Source: Aradus depressus (lineage: Eukaryota; Arthropoda; Insecta; Hemiptera; Aradidae). From it: a stretch of DNA of 64,000 nucleotides. The stretch is from contig OY759215.1 of NCBI GenBank assembly GCA_963662175.1, forward strand, positions 18,899,079-18,963,078, given 5' to 3'. Positions 21,491 through 32,405 of the stretch are shown here, piece by piece; within the stretch, counting starts at the first letter, position 1, and the number at the start of each line of letters is the position of its first letter. The translations under genes and the position numbers were made by a program. The notes beneath the pieces are model-generated. The model searched no databases and was not told where the DNA came from. It worked only from the letters and a program-made list of their open reading frames with translations.

Positions 21491-21535
21491 AGACTGCCTG
21501 GTGACAGAGGCAACCTCGAAAGCCAGCTAGCAAAA
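21491..21535 (+). other. Hammerhead-ribozyme-like core motif
   Basis: CTGGTGA (for CTGATGA), then stem gagg-caa-cctc, then GAAA, then gccagctagcaaaa. The partner at 57658 has CTGATGATGAGG-ACA-CCTC-GAAA-gccggctagca, so both descend from one element family. One core substitution here (A to G) would be expected to weaken cleavage. Confidence 0.5.
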
Positions 21536-21539
21536 ATAA

Positions 21540-22306
21540 CTAGGTGTGTAATACATTCTGATGTTTGCAAAAACTGAGTTCTTTATGAATATGCAACTCC
21601 CAGTTCCCGATGGATTTGGGTGTTCCTGATAAACCAAGGTGCGTTCACCGCTATCCGGAGGACTTTGTTTTGGAATGTTTGTAATCTTTTTATGTTTATG
21701 TGGCTAGTGCAGAACCATACGGGGCAAGCGTAGGTTAAGAGTGGAAGTATTAGTGTTTTGTAAAGTAATGATGTGCATGTGTGTCTGAGTGGTGTATTCC
21801 TGTTTATGAGTGGGTAGATGAGCCTGAGTCGTGTGTGTGCTTGTTGGAGTTTTATGTTGATATATAGGCGCCATGTTAGTCTTGTGTCAAGGTGCACTCC
21901 AAGATAGCGCACACCCTGGTATTTAGGATTCCATGGAATTGGGAGTTGATCGATTTGCAGCCTTCTGAGGTGTTCTATCGAGAAGCGGCGTAAAGCGAAC
22001 ACTTTCGCCTCCGTCTTCCCACCATTCAACTCAAGCTTCCATTTTCCAAACCACTGGCCGATTTCATCCACCTGGATTTGTAGGGAGTCGATGGCCGCTT
22101 CCAGAGCTATGTTTTGGCTGAGGATCAACGTGTCGTCAGCGTAAGTCGCCAGGGTTGCAGAGACTGGTTCTGGCATGTCGTGACAGAACAGATCAAACAA
22201 GAGTGGACTGAGGATCTCACCTTGTGGGACTCCCGCTGATATCTTCTTTCTGGAGCTCAGTGTGTTGTTCACCCTTATTTGAAATGTTCTGTCAAGAAGA
22301 AAAGAC
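21540..22306 (-). pseudogene. Jockey-type LINE reverse transcriptase, 5'-truncated
   Basis: On the minus strand an open frame from about 22306 to the stop at 21583 encodes the back half of a reverse transcriptase: AGVPQGEILSPLLF (motif B), then YADDT (the catalytic YxDD box, about residue 44 of the Met-initiated frame), then WKLELNGGKTE and YLGVHLD (later motifs), and a thumb/C-terminal region ending RELGVAY. After that a small deletion shifts the frame; a neighbouring frame continues the expected C-terminus for about 20 codons to near 21540. The fingers domain and endonuclease are absent. Jockey clade by motif style; established family, clade inferred. Confidence 0.88.
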
Positions 22307-22479
22307 CGTGTCGACTACCATCGTGGCAAATTTCAATGTGATCGGTAAAGGGGTTTAGGAGGAGTACGAGTACAACGAAATACATGAGTCACCTAAGAAA
22401 GAGCTTCGTAAACTCAGCTCAATAAATTCAGTGAATGATGTAGAGTTGTGTGTAAGTGTGTGTGTATGTGTCTGTGAAC
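22307..22479. other. Short spacer
   Basis: Contains a (GT)n-like patch near 22448-22475; otherwise unassigned. Confidence 0.4.
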
Positions 22480-23035
22480 ACAATTACTCCCGATAGAATG
22501 AATTTATCGACACGAAATTTGTGTGTCCCCATCACGAATTAATCAACTACGTTTTCGTTCTCCCTCCAAAGCCAATCGACCGTTTGTGCTAAAAATCATT
22601 ATTTGATTTACATAGTGGCTTCTGAATCTCCATTCTAAATTTCATGTTGATACATTCATTACAATGGCAGTTATTGGAGCCCCCTCTGATCCACCACTTA
22701 CTTTAATGGGTGTCTCCTTACAGGGCTTTGAATATACTTATTCAATTGCTTGTCAATACATTCATTACAAATGGAGTTATTATATTTTTTGAGTTAAGCC
22801 TTTCCCCTATTGCCCTTTCCCTTTGGTCGATTTGGCTCAAAATCAATAAGTATCGTCCTTAGGCGGTTATGAATACACATACAAAATTTCGTGTCATTCA
22901 TTCTATCAGGAGTTTTCACAGACAGACACAGAAAAATTATTTATTTCATATTTGGAATCTGGAGGTCAAAATTTCGTTGAAAACTCCGCGTCGAATTTTC
23001 GACCGATTATATAACTTCCACTACTTGGTATATCT
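22480..23035 (-). repeat. Family A, reversed, with more than one internal unit
   Basis: Contains in reverse the terminal block, then units bearing ttcattacaatggcagttattgg and tacattcattacaaatggagttat, closing with tttcgtgtcattcattctatcagga, the cagacagacacag region and gcgtcgaattttcgaccgattatataacttcc. Both ends are recognisable. Confidence 0.75.
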
Positions 23036-23334
23036 AAAGGAAGTAAATGGTTCAAAGAAATACAAATTAGCATTAAACAGTAAAGGTGCGAATTTTTAGA
23101 TACCACTGTAATACCTGATATTGGGTATTCGGGAGAAAATATTTTATATAACTCATAAAAGAATCGTGGATGCAAAATTGTTTTATAATATATTAAAATA
23201 TAAAAATTTAAAATATATAGTTATATTTACATTTTTTTTTATTTTTCTTATGCTTCTTCTTCTTATTATTACATTATTTTATTTTTTTTTTAAATATTTT
23301 TTATTATTATCGTTATTTTTTTCTTAGTTTTTAT
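23036..23334. other. AT-rich spacer
   Basis: T-rich runs near 23228-23330 form the A-tail side (minus strand) of the LINE that follows. No gene. Confidence 0.45.
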
Positions 23335-24065
23335 TTAGCGTCGCATCGACTGCAGGGTCATTAGCGACGACTATTGCTTCTATATGTCTTCGTAGAATTT
23401 TGTGTCTTGAAGGTACTGGATGAGACCGTTGTATTCGTCGGTATAGTCTTAGTTGCAGGAGCATGTCGGCTGTTCAAGTCCAAGAAGTAAGTAGGAATGT
23501 GTCAGTTTCGTATGTCCAAGTCTTAGTCTTGTGATGACTACCGTGTCTCGTCTGTTCATGGTGCTTGGAGGTTTCCATGGTTTGTTTTCGTATTTTATTT
23601 TTCGGAGTTTGTTGTCTTCCGTCTGAGTCTATTGATTGTTCCAGTGTTGTTCAATTTAATTTTTGAAGTAGGTCGAAAGGTCTCGTGCTGTGTTAACTGT
23701 TTGTTGAGGTAGTAAGGGGGAGAGTGCAGCGTCTTTGCAGCAATGTCTGCTTTTTCGTTCCCAGGAATGCCAACATGGGACGGGATCCAAATTATTTTTT
23801 TTTGTTTTTTAATTAATTTTGAATGCCATGAGTGAATTTCTTGAATGCTTTTTTCAACCGACCATAAATTTTGAATCGCCAGAATCGAGCTAAGAGAGTC
23901 CGTGAAAATAAGAAATTTGGAATTTTGTGATTGGAAGTGAATATAAAGGCTTACAATAATGTGAAAAGTTCTCCTGTGAAAATGCTGGATTGATTTTGAA
24001 TGTTCATTTCGATTCTCAGGTGACTACTGCACATCCCACACCTTCCTCCATCTGTGTAGATCCTG
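23335..24065 (-). pseudogene. LINE ORF2 RNase H and C-terminal fragment, copy 2
   Basis: On the minus strand this matches the copy at 44882-45735 through most of its length: an RNase H start RIYTDGG, a following acidic IFT(D)SLSS-like region, then the GNEKAD-like end, and the C-terminal region PWKPPSTMN. It has several frame breaks and a deletion near the start relative to the other copy. An A-rich tail lies at about 23230-23335. RNase H plus zinc-finger C-termini occur in I/Loa/R1-like LINEs. Confidence 0.7.
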
Positions 24066-24840
24066 GTGTAGTTGTAGTATCGTTGTAATTATTTTCTCAT
24101 TGTATACATAATTATATAAAGTTATTAATTTGTACATATTCTTCATTTCACGGCACCTTTTTTATTATTATTATTTTCTTTTATTATTATTTCTTTTTTT
24201 TTATTATTATTTATTTAATTTAATTTTTTTCTCTCTTGTATTTAGTTATCATTGTACATACGTTGTTCCATTACCTATCGTCAACAAATTTACTTGTGAT
24301 CTGTACCTACCGATTGTAGATTGTAAATATGCATGATAAAATATAAAAAATAAAATAATATATTATTAATTGGGTGGGGAAATTTTAAGATGTAGGTACT
24401 TACACTGGAGGGAACTAGACATTGGATTAGAGGAGTAACCCAGAGGTTTTGTATCGACAATGTTCTCTTCTCTTTTCAGGTCTGTTTGGTTTTAGCTTTG
24501 CCCCGACCTGAGTGATAAGTCAACTCACTCGATAAAAGCAGACCTTTTGTCAAGTTCCTACCTTTTCTCTGTTCCTTTATTTTCCTCTCCAACCTTCTGT
24601 CTATCGAGAAAAAAAAAATAGGTCAGTCCTTGGATTTCTGTTTCAACTCAAAAATATATAGCAACTTCGAAAAACAAAAAAACAGAACAAGACTCTTATA
24701 CCAACCACTCCTACACAGTGATTCTCTCTCTCTCTCGAATTCATTTCATGGAATTTTTGGGGTTACATTGCAAAAGCTAATCAAAGATATTTAAAATATT
24801 TTTTTATTGTCGAGAATCAACTCACTAACAATATATAACA
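24066..24840. other. Intergenic, no gene
   Basis: T/A-rich; a (CT)n patch at 24724-24737. No frame of interest. The right end may be the outer part of the decayed LTR beginning at 24842. Confidence 0.45.
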
Positions 24841-24929
24841 TAGGTTTTTTAAATTATTTAGAAATACATAATATCGATTTAATTAATTAAAAATTAAAAT
24901 TAATAAATAAAACATGTAGGGGCGCCACA

Positions 24930-25615
24930 GCACTCCCCGTTCGGAGACAGCGATGGTCGGCCTGGTAGAGATAGGCAGGTTTTAGTCTATCGATAGCCAT
25001 CGTCACCGCTTTCCTCGCTCGGCTGACCGTGTTCCTCCGGCGATGTAGCACGAAGGGACTATCGTAAGGGGACTGGAGTGGTGCTTTCACGTGGTGCATC
25101 GTGTCGGACGAATATGTGCGAGCAGTCCTGCAGATCCTTCAGAATGTAGGTCTGACGAAGACTACAGAGGTGGTTGGCCAGTGCTGGTCTCACTAGTTTT
25201 TTTGTATGTACATTGGGGACGATAGCGGTAAGCGCGATCGCCAAATCTTTCATGGTATCAACAAAGGTCAGCTTACCGTTAAGCGTTTTAAGCCGCTGGA
25301 ATCCGTTGTCTTGTCTCATGGCCTCCCCACGGGCTTCGAGTGCCCCGAGACGCTCGCTGACCCCTAGTACTTCGGGCTACACATGTGGGGACCGTGGAAG
25401 ACAGTCGAACATGCGATCTGCCATTGTCTCCTCCGGCGGCTAATTCTGCTGGCTTCATACAATCAGTAAGCTGCTGCAACCATATGGACTGCAATGCCTC
25501 TGATTGTAGTAACTATTCCCCTAGTTTTGTTACCTCTCTCACTGGTTGGCTCGCCTCCGTCAGGCTGGCTTCTAGTTCCTGCAGTTTACGTAGAACCAAC
25601 TCTCTAACAACATGA
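24930..25615 (-). pseudogene. Gypsy gag-like scrap joined to integrase C-terminus
   Basis: On the minus strand, 25615-25390 encodes a Leu/Glu-rich segment (ELVLRKLQELEASLTEASQP in one frame), perhaps gag. After a deletion, 25319-25065 reads LRQTYILKDLQDCSHIFVRHD, followed in another frame by PLQSPYDSPFVLHRRR and then AIDRLKPAYL. The last two match the GPY/F-type module at the end of gypsy integrases (here SPF rather than GPF). At least one frameshift separates the pieces. Reverse transcriptase, RNase H and the integrase core are gone. Confidence 0.65.
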
Positions 25616-25618
25616 ATA

Positions 25619-25912
25619 TATGTTCGAAACCCGACCGAGGCCCTTAGTTTAGTTTATCTGGGAGGTTAAATAAACTTAAGCACGCCGTCCTTCGAATGGG
25701 ACGTTAAGCGATGGTCCAGAACCTGTACGATGTCAGGTACTCGTTAAAGACCCCTGCTCTAGATGAATAAAAATTTAGGGTAGGCAAAATTTAGGACTCC
25801 CATAGTAGAGTCGGGCTCATGTCCACCAGAGTGACGAAAGAGCGCTCTGGTAGTTGGCGATATGACCTCGCAGTTAAAGCAGGGGCGTGAGTCATAAAAC
25901 CTAACCTAACAA
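25619..25912 (+). mobile_element. tRNA-derived SINE, 5'-truncated
   Basis: Starts inside the B-box region (gttcgaaacccgaccgagg) and runs to a clean tail cataaaacctaacctaac, so about 55 bp of head including the A box are missing. The tail shows two perfect CCTAA units. Lacking half of its promoter, it should not be transcribed from it. Confidence 0.88.
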
Positions 25913-26005
25913 TGTTTTTTAAATTATTTAGAAATAAATGCTATTGTTTTAATTAATTAATAATTCAAACTAATAAAACAAATAAATAAAACATGTGGGG
26001 GGCGC

Positions 26006-26744
26006 CACAAAAGTAATGTGTTAGCAGCAGTATTCATTGTTCAGCGAAATTCTGAGAGTAACTTTCTCAAACTGTATAATGTCAGTATGAAATGAATTTT
26101 GGAGGATGTATGATCTACTATAGAGAGTAACACCGTCTCGATAATTCTTCACCTAAAACTATAATACAAATTTAGCAAATAATGGCAAGTAGGCCATTTT
26201 GCATATTACATCATATACTGTAATATATCACTCATCAATTGTGTTATGTTCGCTGTAAAAACTGGATAATGTGATAAAGAAAAGTTGATTATTCTGACAT
26301 TTTATTTAAATCGCGTGTTTTATGCGCCATAGAGCTTTGTTATTCAATGTATTAAGAATGTTCCCTTCATAACTCACGATATTTCCGCAGTGAATCCTCT
26401 CCGATAATTTCTGAAGGGGGGGGAAAAGAAGAAAAAAGTTTTGGCCCCTTCCGCAACAAGATTTTTTTTTTTGTAATATAGAATGTCTCAGCTTGGTATC
26501 AATATTGGAGAGAAATTTAGGGGAATTCTGCCGGAAAATATGAAAATATTGTCTCAAGCCAAAATTCACAGTTTCCTTTCGGTAACAGTTGGGAGGGATC
26601 CTGGAATCAACCCTTTCTCAGGTTTATTTGGATTTCTGGAGATATCTCCAACTTGTGGGTGAAGAACTTGCGGTAAGTTGAAAGTATAACTTACCTCATG
26701 CTATTCCACTCAAGTTAACTATTTAAAGAGAATATTTTCTACTT
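26006..26744. other. Intergenic, no gene
   Basis: A minus frame at 26306-26569 is low complexity and unlike any family I know. One G8 run near 26407. Nothing else supported. Confidence 0.5.
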
Positions 26745-27710
26745 CTCCAGCTATATACAAAGTATAGGGGAAGTTATGTAATCTGTCAGAATTTCGATGT
26801 TGAGTTTTCACAAAAATTTCATATTTTCCAAACCCCTGATTCAAAAAATAAAAAACCTTTTCTGTGAACATAATACCCAATAGAATGATTGAATCGACTT
26901 GAATAATTATATATAATAATACCAAGTATTATTAAGTAATATCAATTAATATATATAAGTGTGGGGTTCTACATACGTATATATACGTATGTAGAAACCC
27001 ACAAGAACGACACATTGATTTTCATCCAATTCGGCCAAAGAGCAGGTTGTTAGAGGTATGTATCTTCAACACAAAGACCCCAATAACTGCCGGTATATGA
27101 ATAAATCGTGCGAGGAATGCGCTTATTAATTTTCCGCGAAATCGGTCGAAGATGTCAAGAATGTGAAATTTTATGTGTACAGTAGAACCTCGATCATCCG
27201 GGGTAATGGGGGGGAGAGGTCGCACGGATAAATGTAAACCACGGTTAATCGAGACATTTTTTATTTAACGAATTAGGTATGTGTGTACATTGTCATGTTA
27301 TAACGTTATCAGGGCTTGAAATATGAAGTAATCCTTCTTTGTTTTTTGCGGTTTGAAATGATTTTCCTTAAATATATAACTGACAACCTGTGATTTTCCT
27401 TAATTCAGTTCTAAGTTTGAAGGATTCATATCAAATCATTCCTAGAACATTTTATTGAGTGTGCAGCTGCATTTTTTTTTTTTTCTCGGAAGTACCTAGC
27501 TGAGGGCCTCTGTCTCTACTCTCTACTCTGTCTAAGTTTCTAGGAACCTATACTTACTGCTTACACACCACGGTTAATCGCGAACACGGATAATCGAGAA
27601 AGACAACTATTGATTTTAAGCTCAAATGGATTGAGTTTCGATTAGAGGAAACATAATTGATTAATTCGTGATGGGAAAGTACATTGCAGGTGATTGACCG
27701 ACTACTTTGT
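26745..27710 (+). repeat. Family A copy interrupted by a pogo-like element
   Basis: Opens acttctccagctatatacaaagtatagg-ggaagttatgtaatc, continues with ttttcc...cccctgattc and an internal unit, has a short TA-rich expansion (26905-26965) with a local inverted repeat of acatacgtatata type, is interrupted at 27180-27598, and finishes with caactattgattttaagc...ttgattaattcgtgatggg-aaagtacattgcaggtgat. Confidence 0.7.
27180..27598 (+). mobile_element. Pogo/Tigger-like element, one end missing
   Basis: Begins at a TA (27178-27179) with cagtagaacctcgatcatccg, then ggtaatggggg, and words cacggataaatg, ccacggttaatcg that are characteristic of Tc1/mariner-pogo termini in animals. The far end has cggttaatcgcgaacacggataatcgag but lacks the expected closing gttctactg, so it is truncated. 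No transposase frame, so non-autonomous or decayed. Confidence 0.7.
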
Positions 27711-28307
27711 TGTGTGTTTGTGACTTGATGAAAGGGCGAGTCAGCACAACTGGCTTCCCTCCTCAGGCAAGTCAGGCGCCCAACCACAATTCAGTCGTCA
27801 AGGAGGGCTGACCGGCATTGCTTCCACTAGTGTGTTCAAGTGAAGTGTGAACGTTTTGTGCAAGTATGTGTATAGTTATTGTGTGACTTCGTGTAAGAGT
27901 GGTTTGCGCTATCGTCTCGACATACCGTGGACACACTAGTGGAAGCAATGTCGGTCCAACCCTCCTCAAAGCCGGGTAACCTCGTCACATATATTTATAT
28001 TAGTTTTCTGGGGGGAGGGTTTGTCCCCACATCCTCTCTAAGTCTGTAACATTCCTGGCAGCCCCAGGATGTTCCGGCATGATGGCACCCCTCTTCCAGG
28101 TATTCTCACCCTGGTCTGTTTTCCCTGATTGACCTCGGCTTTTCTCAGGAAAAACAAGTTAGTCTGAAAGACCCTACTCTACCTCCAAGTTTTCCTCCCC
28201 GGTTTGTATAGAGCTTGATTGCCGCCATATCCGGCCAAACTGAACTTCTTCACTCTCCTTCCACTTACAACTAAACTAAACGATGTTCCTTGTTCTCCTT
28301 GTTAGTA
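27711..28307. other. Intergenic with a 45-bp inverted repeat
   Basis: caattcagtcgtcaaggagggc...cattgcttccactagtgtg (27788-27834) is repeated in inverted orientation at about 27929-27972 (acacactagtggaagcaatg...), about 95 bp apart. A related word (caattcagccgtcgaggagggttg) occurs at 40249-40272. Otherwise no gene. Confidence 0.5.
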
Positions 28308-28400
28308 TAACAGCAAGTATTGTAATCGTCCAAAAATCCGAGTTCGACTCTTTAACGAAATTTCAACTTTAAGGTCCCCTGGTCATTTCCGCGATAAGGT
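28308..28400 (+). repeat. Family B fragment
   Basis: aagtattgtaatcgtccaaaaatccgagttcgac...ttaaggtcccctgg...cgcgataagg: the same 5' module as at 7955 and 9146. Confidence 0.65.
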
Positions 28401-29069
28401 CTGTGATTAGAGCTGAGTACTCCAACTCACAACCGATTCGAGCAATGAAAGTGTCATTACAAATGTCATTAACCTGTCTTGAATTAAAACAATGTATTTA
28501 GTGAAGGGATAAAATTCCTTACAAAGTAGTTCTGTTGTTGGGATGGAGTTTCTGCGTGGGGCTTGGGGGCGCCGCCGGGCTCTCTGGACTGAAATAGTCC
28601 CGGGCTTGGAGAGCGTGTGCGGGAGCATACCCTCTCTATCAGGCCTCGCTGTTCTCCCTTCTTCGAAATTTTCAATTGAACAACTCAGTGGAGTATCAAA
28701 GCTGACATGAAGAGGATCTCGATATGCTCCTCAGCCAGTTTATCTGCGAATAAAAACAGAAATTGAAGTGTCCAAAAATAAAATAAGACAGTATCTAAAT
28801 TTAGAACAAAACCATACCTGTATGTTCGAACTCTTCAATTGAATAACTCAGCGGAGTATCAAAGCTGACATGAAGAATATCTTGGGATGCACCTCAGCCA
28901 GTCCATCTGCGAATAAAAACAGACATATAAGTGTTATTAAATAAAATAAGATATTATTTAAATTTAGAACAAAACCATACCTGTATGTTTGAAGTCTTCA
29001 ACTGAATCACTCAGCGGAGTATCCAAGCTGACATGAAGAAGTTCTTGGGATGCTCATCAGCCAGTCTAT

Positions 29070-30375
29070 CTGCGAATAAAAACAGAAATAGAAGTGTTTA
29101 TATATAAAATAAGACAGTTTTTAAATTTAGAACAAAACCATGCCTGTATGATTGAAGTCTTCAATTGGATAACTCAGCAAAGTATCAAAGCTGACATAAA
29201 AAAGATCTTGAGATGCTCTTTTGCCAGTTTAACTGCGAATAAAAACAAAAATAGAAGTGTTATTAAAAAAAATAAGACAGTGTTTAAATTTAGAAGAAAA
29301 CCATACCTGTATGTTCGAAGTCTTCAATTGAATCACTCAGCAAAGTATCAAAGCTGACGTGAAAAAGATCTTGGGATGCTCATCAGCCAGTCTATCTGCG
29401 AATAAAAACAGAAATAGAAGTGTTATTAAATAAAATAAGATATTATTTAAATTTAGAACAAAACCATACCTTGTATGTTTGAAGTCTTCAATTGGATAAC
29501 TCAGCGGAGTATCAAAGCTGACATAAAGAAGATCTTGAGATGCTCCTTTGCCAGTTTATCTGCGAATAAAAACAGAAATAGAAGTGCTATTAAATAATAT
29601 AAGACAGTATCTAAATTTGGATCAAAAACATACTTGTATGTTTGAAGATTTCAATTGAATAACTCAGCGGAGTATCCAAGCTGACATGAAGAAGTTCTTG
29701 GGATGCTCATCAGCCAGTCTATCTGCGAATAAAAACAGAAATAGAAGTGTTTATATATAAAATAAGACAGTTTTTAAATTTAGAACAAAACCATGCCTGT
29801 ATGATTGAAGTCTTCAATTGGATAACTCAGCAAAGTATCAAAGCTGACATAAAAAAGATCTTGAGATGCTCTTTTGCCAGTTTAACTGAGAATAAAAACA
29901 AAAATAGAAGTGTTATTAAAAAAAATAAGGCAGTGTTTAAATTTAGAAGAAAACCATACCTGTATGTTCGAAGTCTTCAATTGAATCACTCAGCAAAGTA
30001 TCAAAGCTGACGTGAAAAAGATCTTGGGATGCTCATCAGCCAGTCTATCTGCGAATAAAAACAGAAATAGAAGTGTTATTAAATAAAATAAGATATTATT
30101 TAAATTTAGAACAAAACCATACCTTGTATGTTTGAAGTCTTCAATTGGATAACTCAGCGGAGTATCAAAGCTGACATAAAGAAGATCTTGAGATGCTCCT
30201 TTGCCAGTTTATCTGCGAATAAAAACAGAAATAGAAGTGCTATTAAATAATATAAGACAGTATCTAAATTTGGATCAAAAACATACTTGTATGTTTGAAG
30301 ATTTCAATTGAATAACTCAGCGGAGTATCAAAGCTGAAATGAAGAAGATCATGCGAAGCTCCTCAACCAGTCTAT
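29070..30375. repeat. Higher-order repeat of four satellite units
   Basis: The four-unit block 29070-29722 (653 bp) recurs almost exactly as 29723-30375. Shared private variants include catgcctgtatgatt, a run of seven A near 29266/29919, and ccttgtatg. This is a recent segmental or unequal-crossover duplication inside the array. Confidence 0.88.
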
Positions 30376-30432
30376 CTGCGAATAAAAACAGAAATAGAAG
30401 TGTTATTAAATAAAATAAGACAGTTCTCAAAT

Positions 30433-30540
30433 TTAGAACAAAAACATACCTGTATGTTCGAAGTCTTCAATTGAATAACTCAGCTGTAGTATCAAAGCTG
30501 ACATGAAGAAGATCTTGGGATGCTCCTCAGCCAGTCTATC
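30433..30540 (-). pseudogene. Open exon-like satellite unit
   Basis: This unit carries one extra base (gctgtagtatc in place of gcggagtatc), which makes the exon-like part 90 nt and free of stops: as read from a phase-1 acceptor it encodes RLAEEHPKIFFMSALILQLS followed by YSIEDFEHT. If it reflects the ancestral unit, the array descends from a phase-compatible 30-residue repeat exon. I do not recognise the peptide. Confidence 0.3.
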
Positions 30541-31282
30541 TACGAATAAAAACAGAAATACAAGTGTTATTAAATAAAATAAGACAGTATTTAAATTTAG
30601 AACGAAAACATACTTGTATGTTCGAAATTTTGGATTGAATAACTCAGCGGAGTATCCAAGCCGACAGGAAGAAGACCTTGGGATGCTTATCAGCCAGTCT
30701 ATCTGCAAATAAAAACGGAAATAGGAATGCTTTGAATAATAAAAGACAGTATTTAAAATTAGAACAAAAACATACCTGTATGTTTGAAGTTTTCAATTGA
30801 ATCACTCAGCGGAGTGTCAAAGCTGACATGAAGAAGATCTTGAGATGCTTCATAGCCAGTTTATCTGCGAAAAAACAGAAATAGAAGTGTTATTAAATAA
30901 AATAAGACCGTATTCAAATTTAGAACAAAAACATACTTGTATGTTCGAAGTTTTCAATTCAATGACTCAGCGGAGTATCAAAGCTGGCATGAAGAAGATC
31001 TTCAGATGCTCCTCAGACAGTCTATCGGCGAGTAAAAACCGCAATAGAAGTGCTATTAAATATAATAAGACACTATTTTAATTTAGAACTAAAACATACC
31101 AGTATGTTCGAAATTTTCAATTGAATAACTCAGCGGAGTATCAAAACTGACATGAAGAAGATCTTGAGATGCTCCTCAGCCAGTAAATCTGCGAATAAAA
31201 ACAGAAATAGAAGTGTTATTGATTAAAATAAGACAGTATTTAAATTTAGAACAAAAACATACCTGTATGTTCGAAGTTTTCA

Positions 31283-32405
31283 AAAAAAGGATTCTTCGGA
31301 GTTAGGAGAACGACCAAATAATACTTTTCATCTCTACTTATGGTAGCCTTTCTTCGTATATGATCCAAGTCCGTCCATTGAGATTTTTTCATAAAAGTGT
31401 GTTTTCCAAAATGAAAGGATTCCGCGGAGTTGTGTCCAACCTATGCGTTACATTTTCTCTATTGCTCTTTTCGTTAGAACCAACCAAAATTTACTTTTCA
31501 TCTCTACTTTTGGTAGCCTTTCTTCGTATAGGATCAAAGTCGGTCTAGTGGGATTGTTTCAAAAAAGTGTGATTTCCAAAATGAAAGGATTCCGCGGAGT
31601 TGGGTCCAACCTATGCCTACATTTTCTCTATTGCTATTTTAGTAAAAACGATCCAAAATATTCTTTTCATCCCTACTTATGATAGCATTTCTTCGTATAT
31701 GATCAAAGTCGGTCTATTGAGATGGTTTCAAAAAAGTGTGTTTTCCAAATGGAAATGATTCCGCGGAGTTGTGTCCAACCTATGTCTACATTTTCTCTAT
31801 TGCTATTTTAGTAAAAGCGTATTAATTAATACTTTTCATCTGTACATATGATAGCCTTTCTTCGTATATGATCAAAGTCGGTCTATTGAGATTGTTTCAA
31901 AAAAGTGTGTTTTCCAAAAGGAAATGATTCCGCGGAATTGCGTCCAACCTATGTCTACATTTTCTCTATTGCTATTTTAGTAAAAGCGAATCTAAACATA
32001 CTTTTCATCTCTACATATGATAGACTTCCTTCGTATATGATCAAAGTCGGTCAATAGAGAAAATGTGAGACATAGATTGGACCCAACTCCGCGGAATCCT
32101 TTCATTTTGGAAATCACACTTTTTTGAAACAATCCCACTAGACCGACTTTGATCCTATACGAAGAAAGGCTACCAAAAGTAGAGATGAAAAGTATATTTT
32201 GATTTGTTCTAATTAAAATAGCGATAGAGAAAATGTAAGACATGGATTGGACCCAACTCCCCGGAATCCTCTCATTTCGGAAAACACACTTTTATAAAGC
32301 AATCTCAATAGACCAACTTTGATCATATACGAAGAAAGGCTATCTTATATAGAGATGAAAAGTATGTATTAATACGCTTTTACTAAAATAGCAACAGAGA
32401 AAATG
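31283..32405. repeat. Second satellite, about 170-bp units, with inversion
   Basis: Units contain ggattccgcggagttg, ccaacctatg, attttctctattgct, cttttcatctctac and ctttcttcgtatatgatcaaag. Four to five units run forward from 31283 to about 32050 (word cttttcatctctac near 31325, 31493, 31664, 31834, 32000); then two units run in reverse from about 32050 to 32405 (ctccgcggaatcc at 32085 and a ctccccggaatcc variant at 32257). The turn lies at ggtcaatagagaaaatg near 32049-32065. Frames of 60-80 codons across the units are probably incidental. Confidence 0.8.

Larger units (their letters stand above)
24842..26005 (-). mobile_element. Decayed Ty3/gypsy element, internally deleted
   Basis: Two direct copies of about 85 bp (24842-24930 and 25915-26005; words tttaaattatttagaaata and aaaacatgt-gggg-cgccaca) flank coding scraps, so they look like the same part of two LTRs, each starting TGTGGCGCC on the minus strand. 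Between them lie a fragment of integrase C-terminus and an upstream-like fragment, with most of gag-pol missing. A SINE (25619-25912) has inserted next to or into the right LTR. Confidence 0.6.
28660..31282 (-). repeat. 163-bp satellite array, about 16 units, exon/intron-like
   Basis: Fifteen to sixteen head-to-tail units. Anchoring on ctgcgaataaaa (plus strand), the spacing is 163, 163, 163, 163, 164, 163, 163, 163, 164, 163, 164, 163, 162, 161, 163. On the minus strand each unit reads as a roughly 73-nt intron-like part (gtatg... a t-rich tract ...ttcgcag) and a roughly 89-nt exon-like part (atagactggctgagg ... cgaacatacag). The AG is kept in nearly all units (lost near 31026) and GTATG in all but two near 29140 and 29792, which read GCATG. 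A consensus of 89 nt breaks the reading frame and gives stops, so most units cannot code as spliced; one unit (30433-30540) is 90 nt and open throughout. Confidence 0.85.

Noticed and set aside
29094..29357. Pair of 87-codon plus frames repeated at 29747-30010
   Set aside because: They read through the satellite on the strand opposite to the splice-like signals; the repetition is due to the 653-bp block duplication, not to a gene family.
28660..31282. CRISPR array
   Set aside because: Units repeat over their whole length with no unique spacers, and the DNA is eukaryotic.
31360..31682. Plus frames of 62 and 79 codons with GFRGV repeats
   Set aside because: They are satellite units read in frame; unit length varies and breaks the frame elsewhere.
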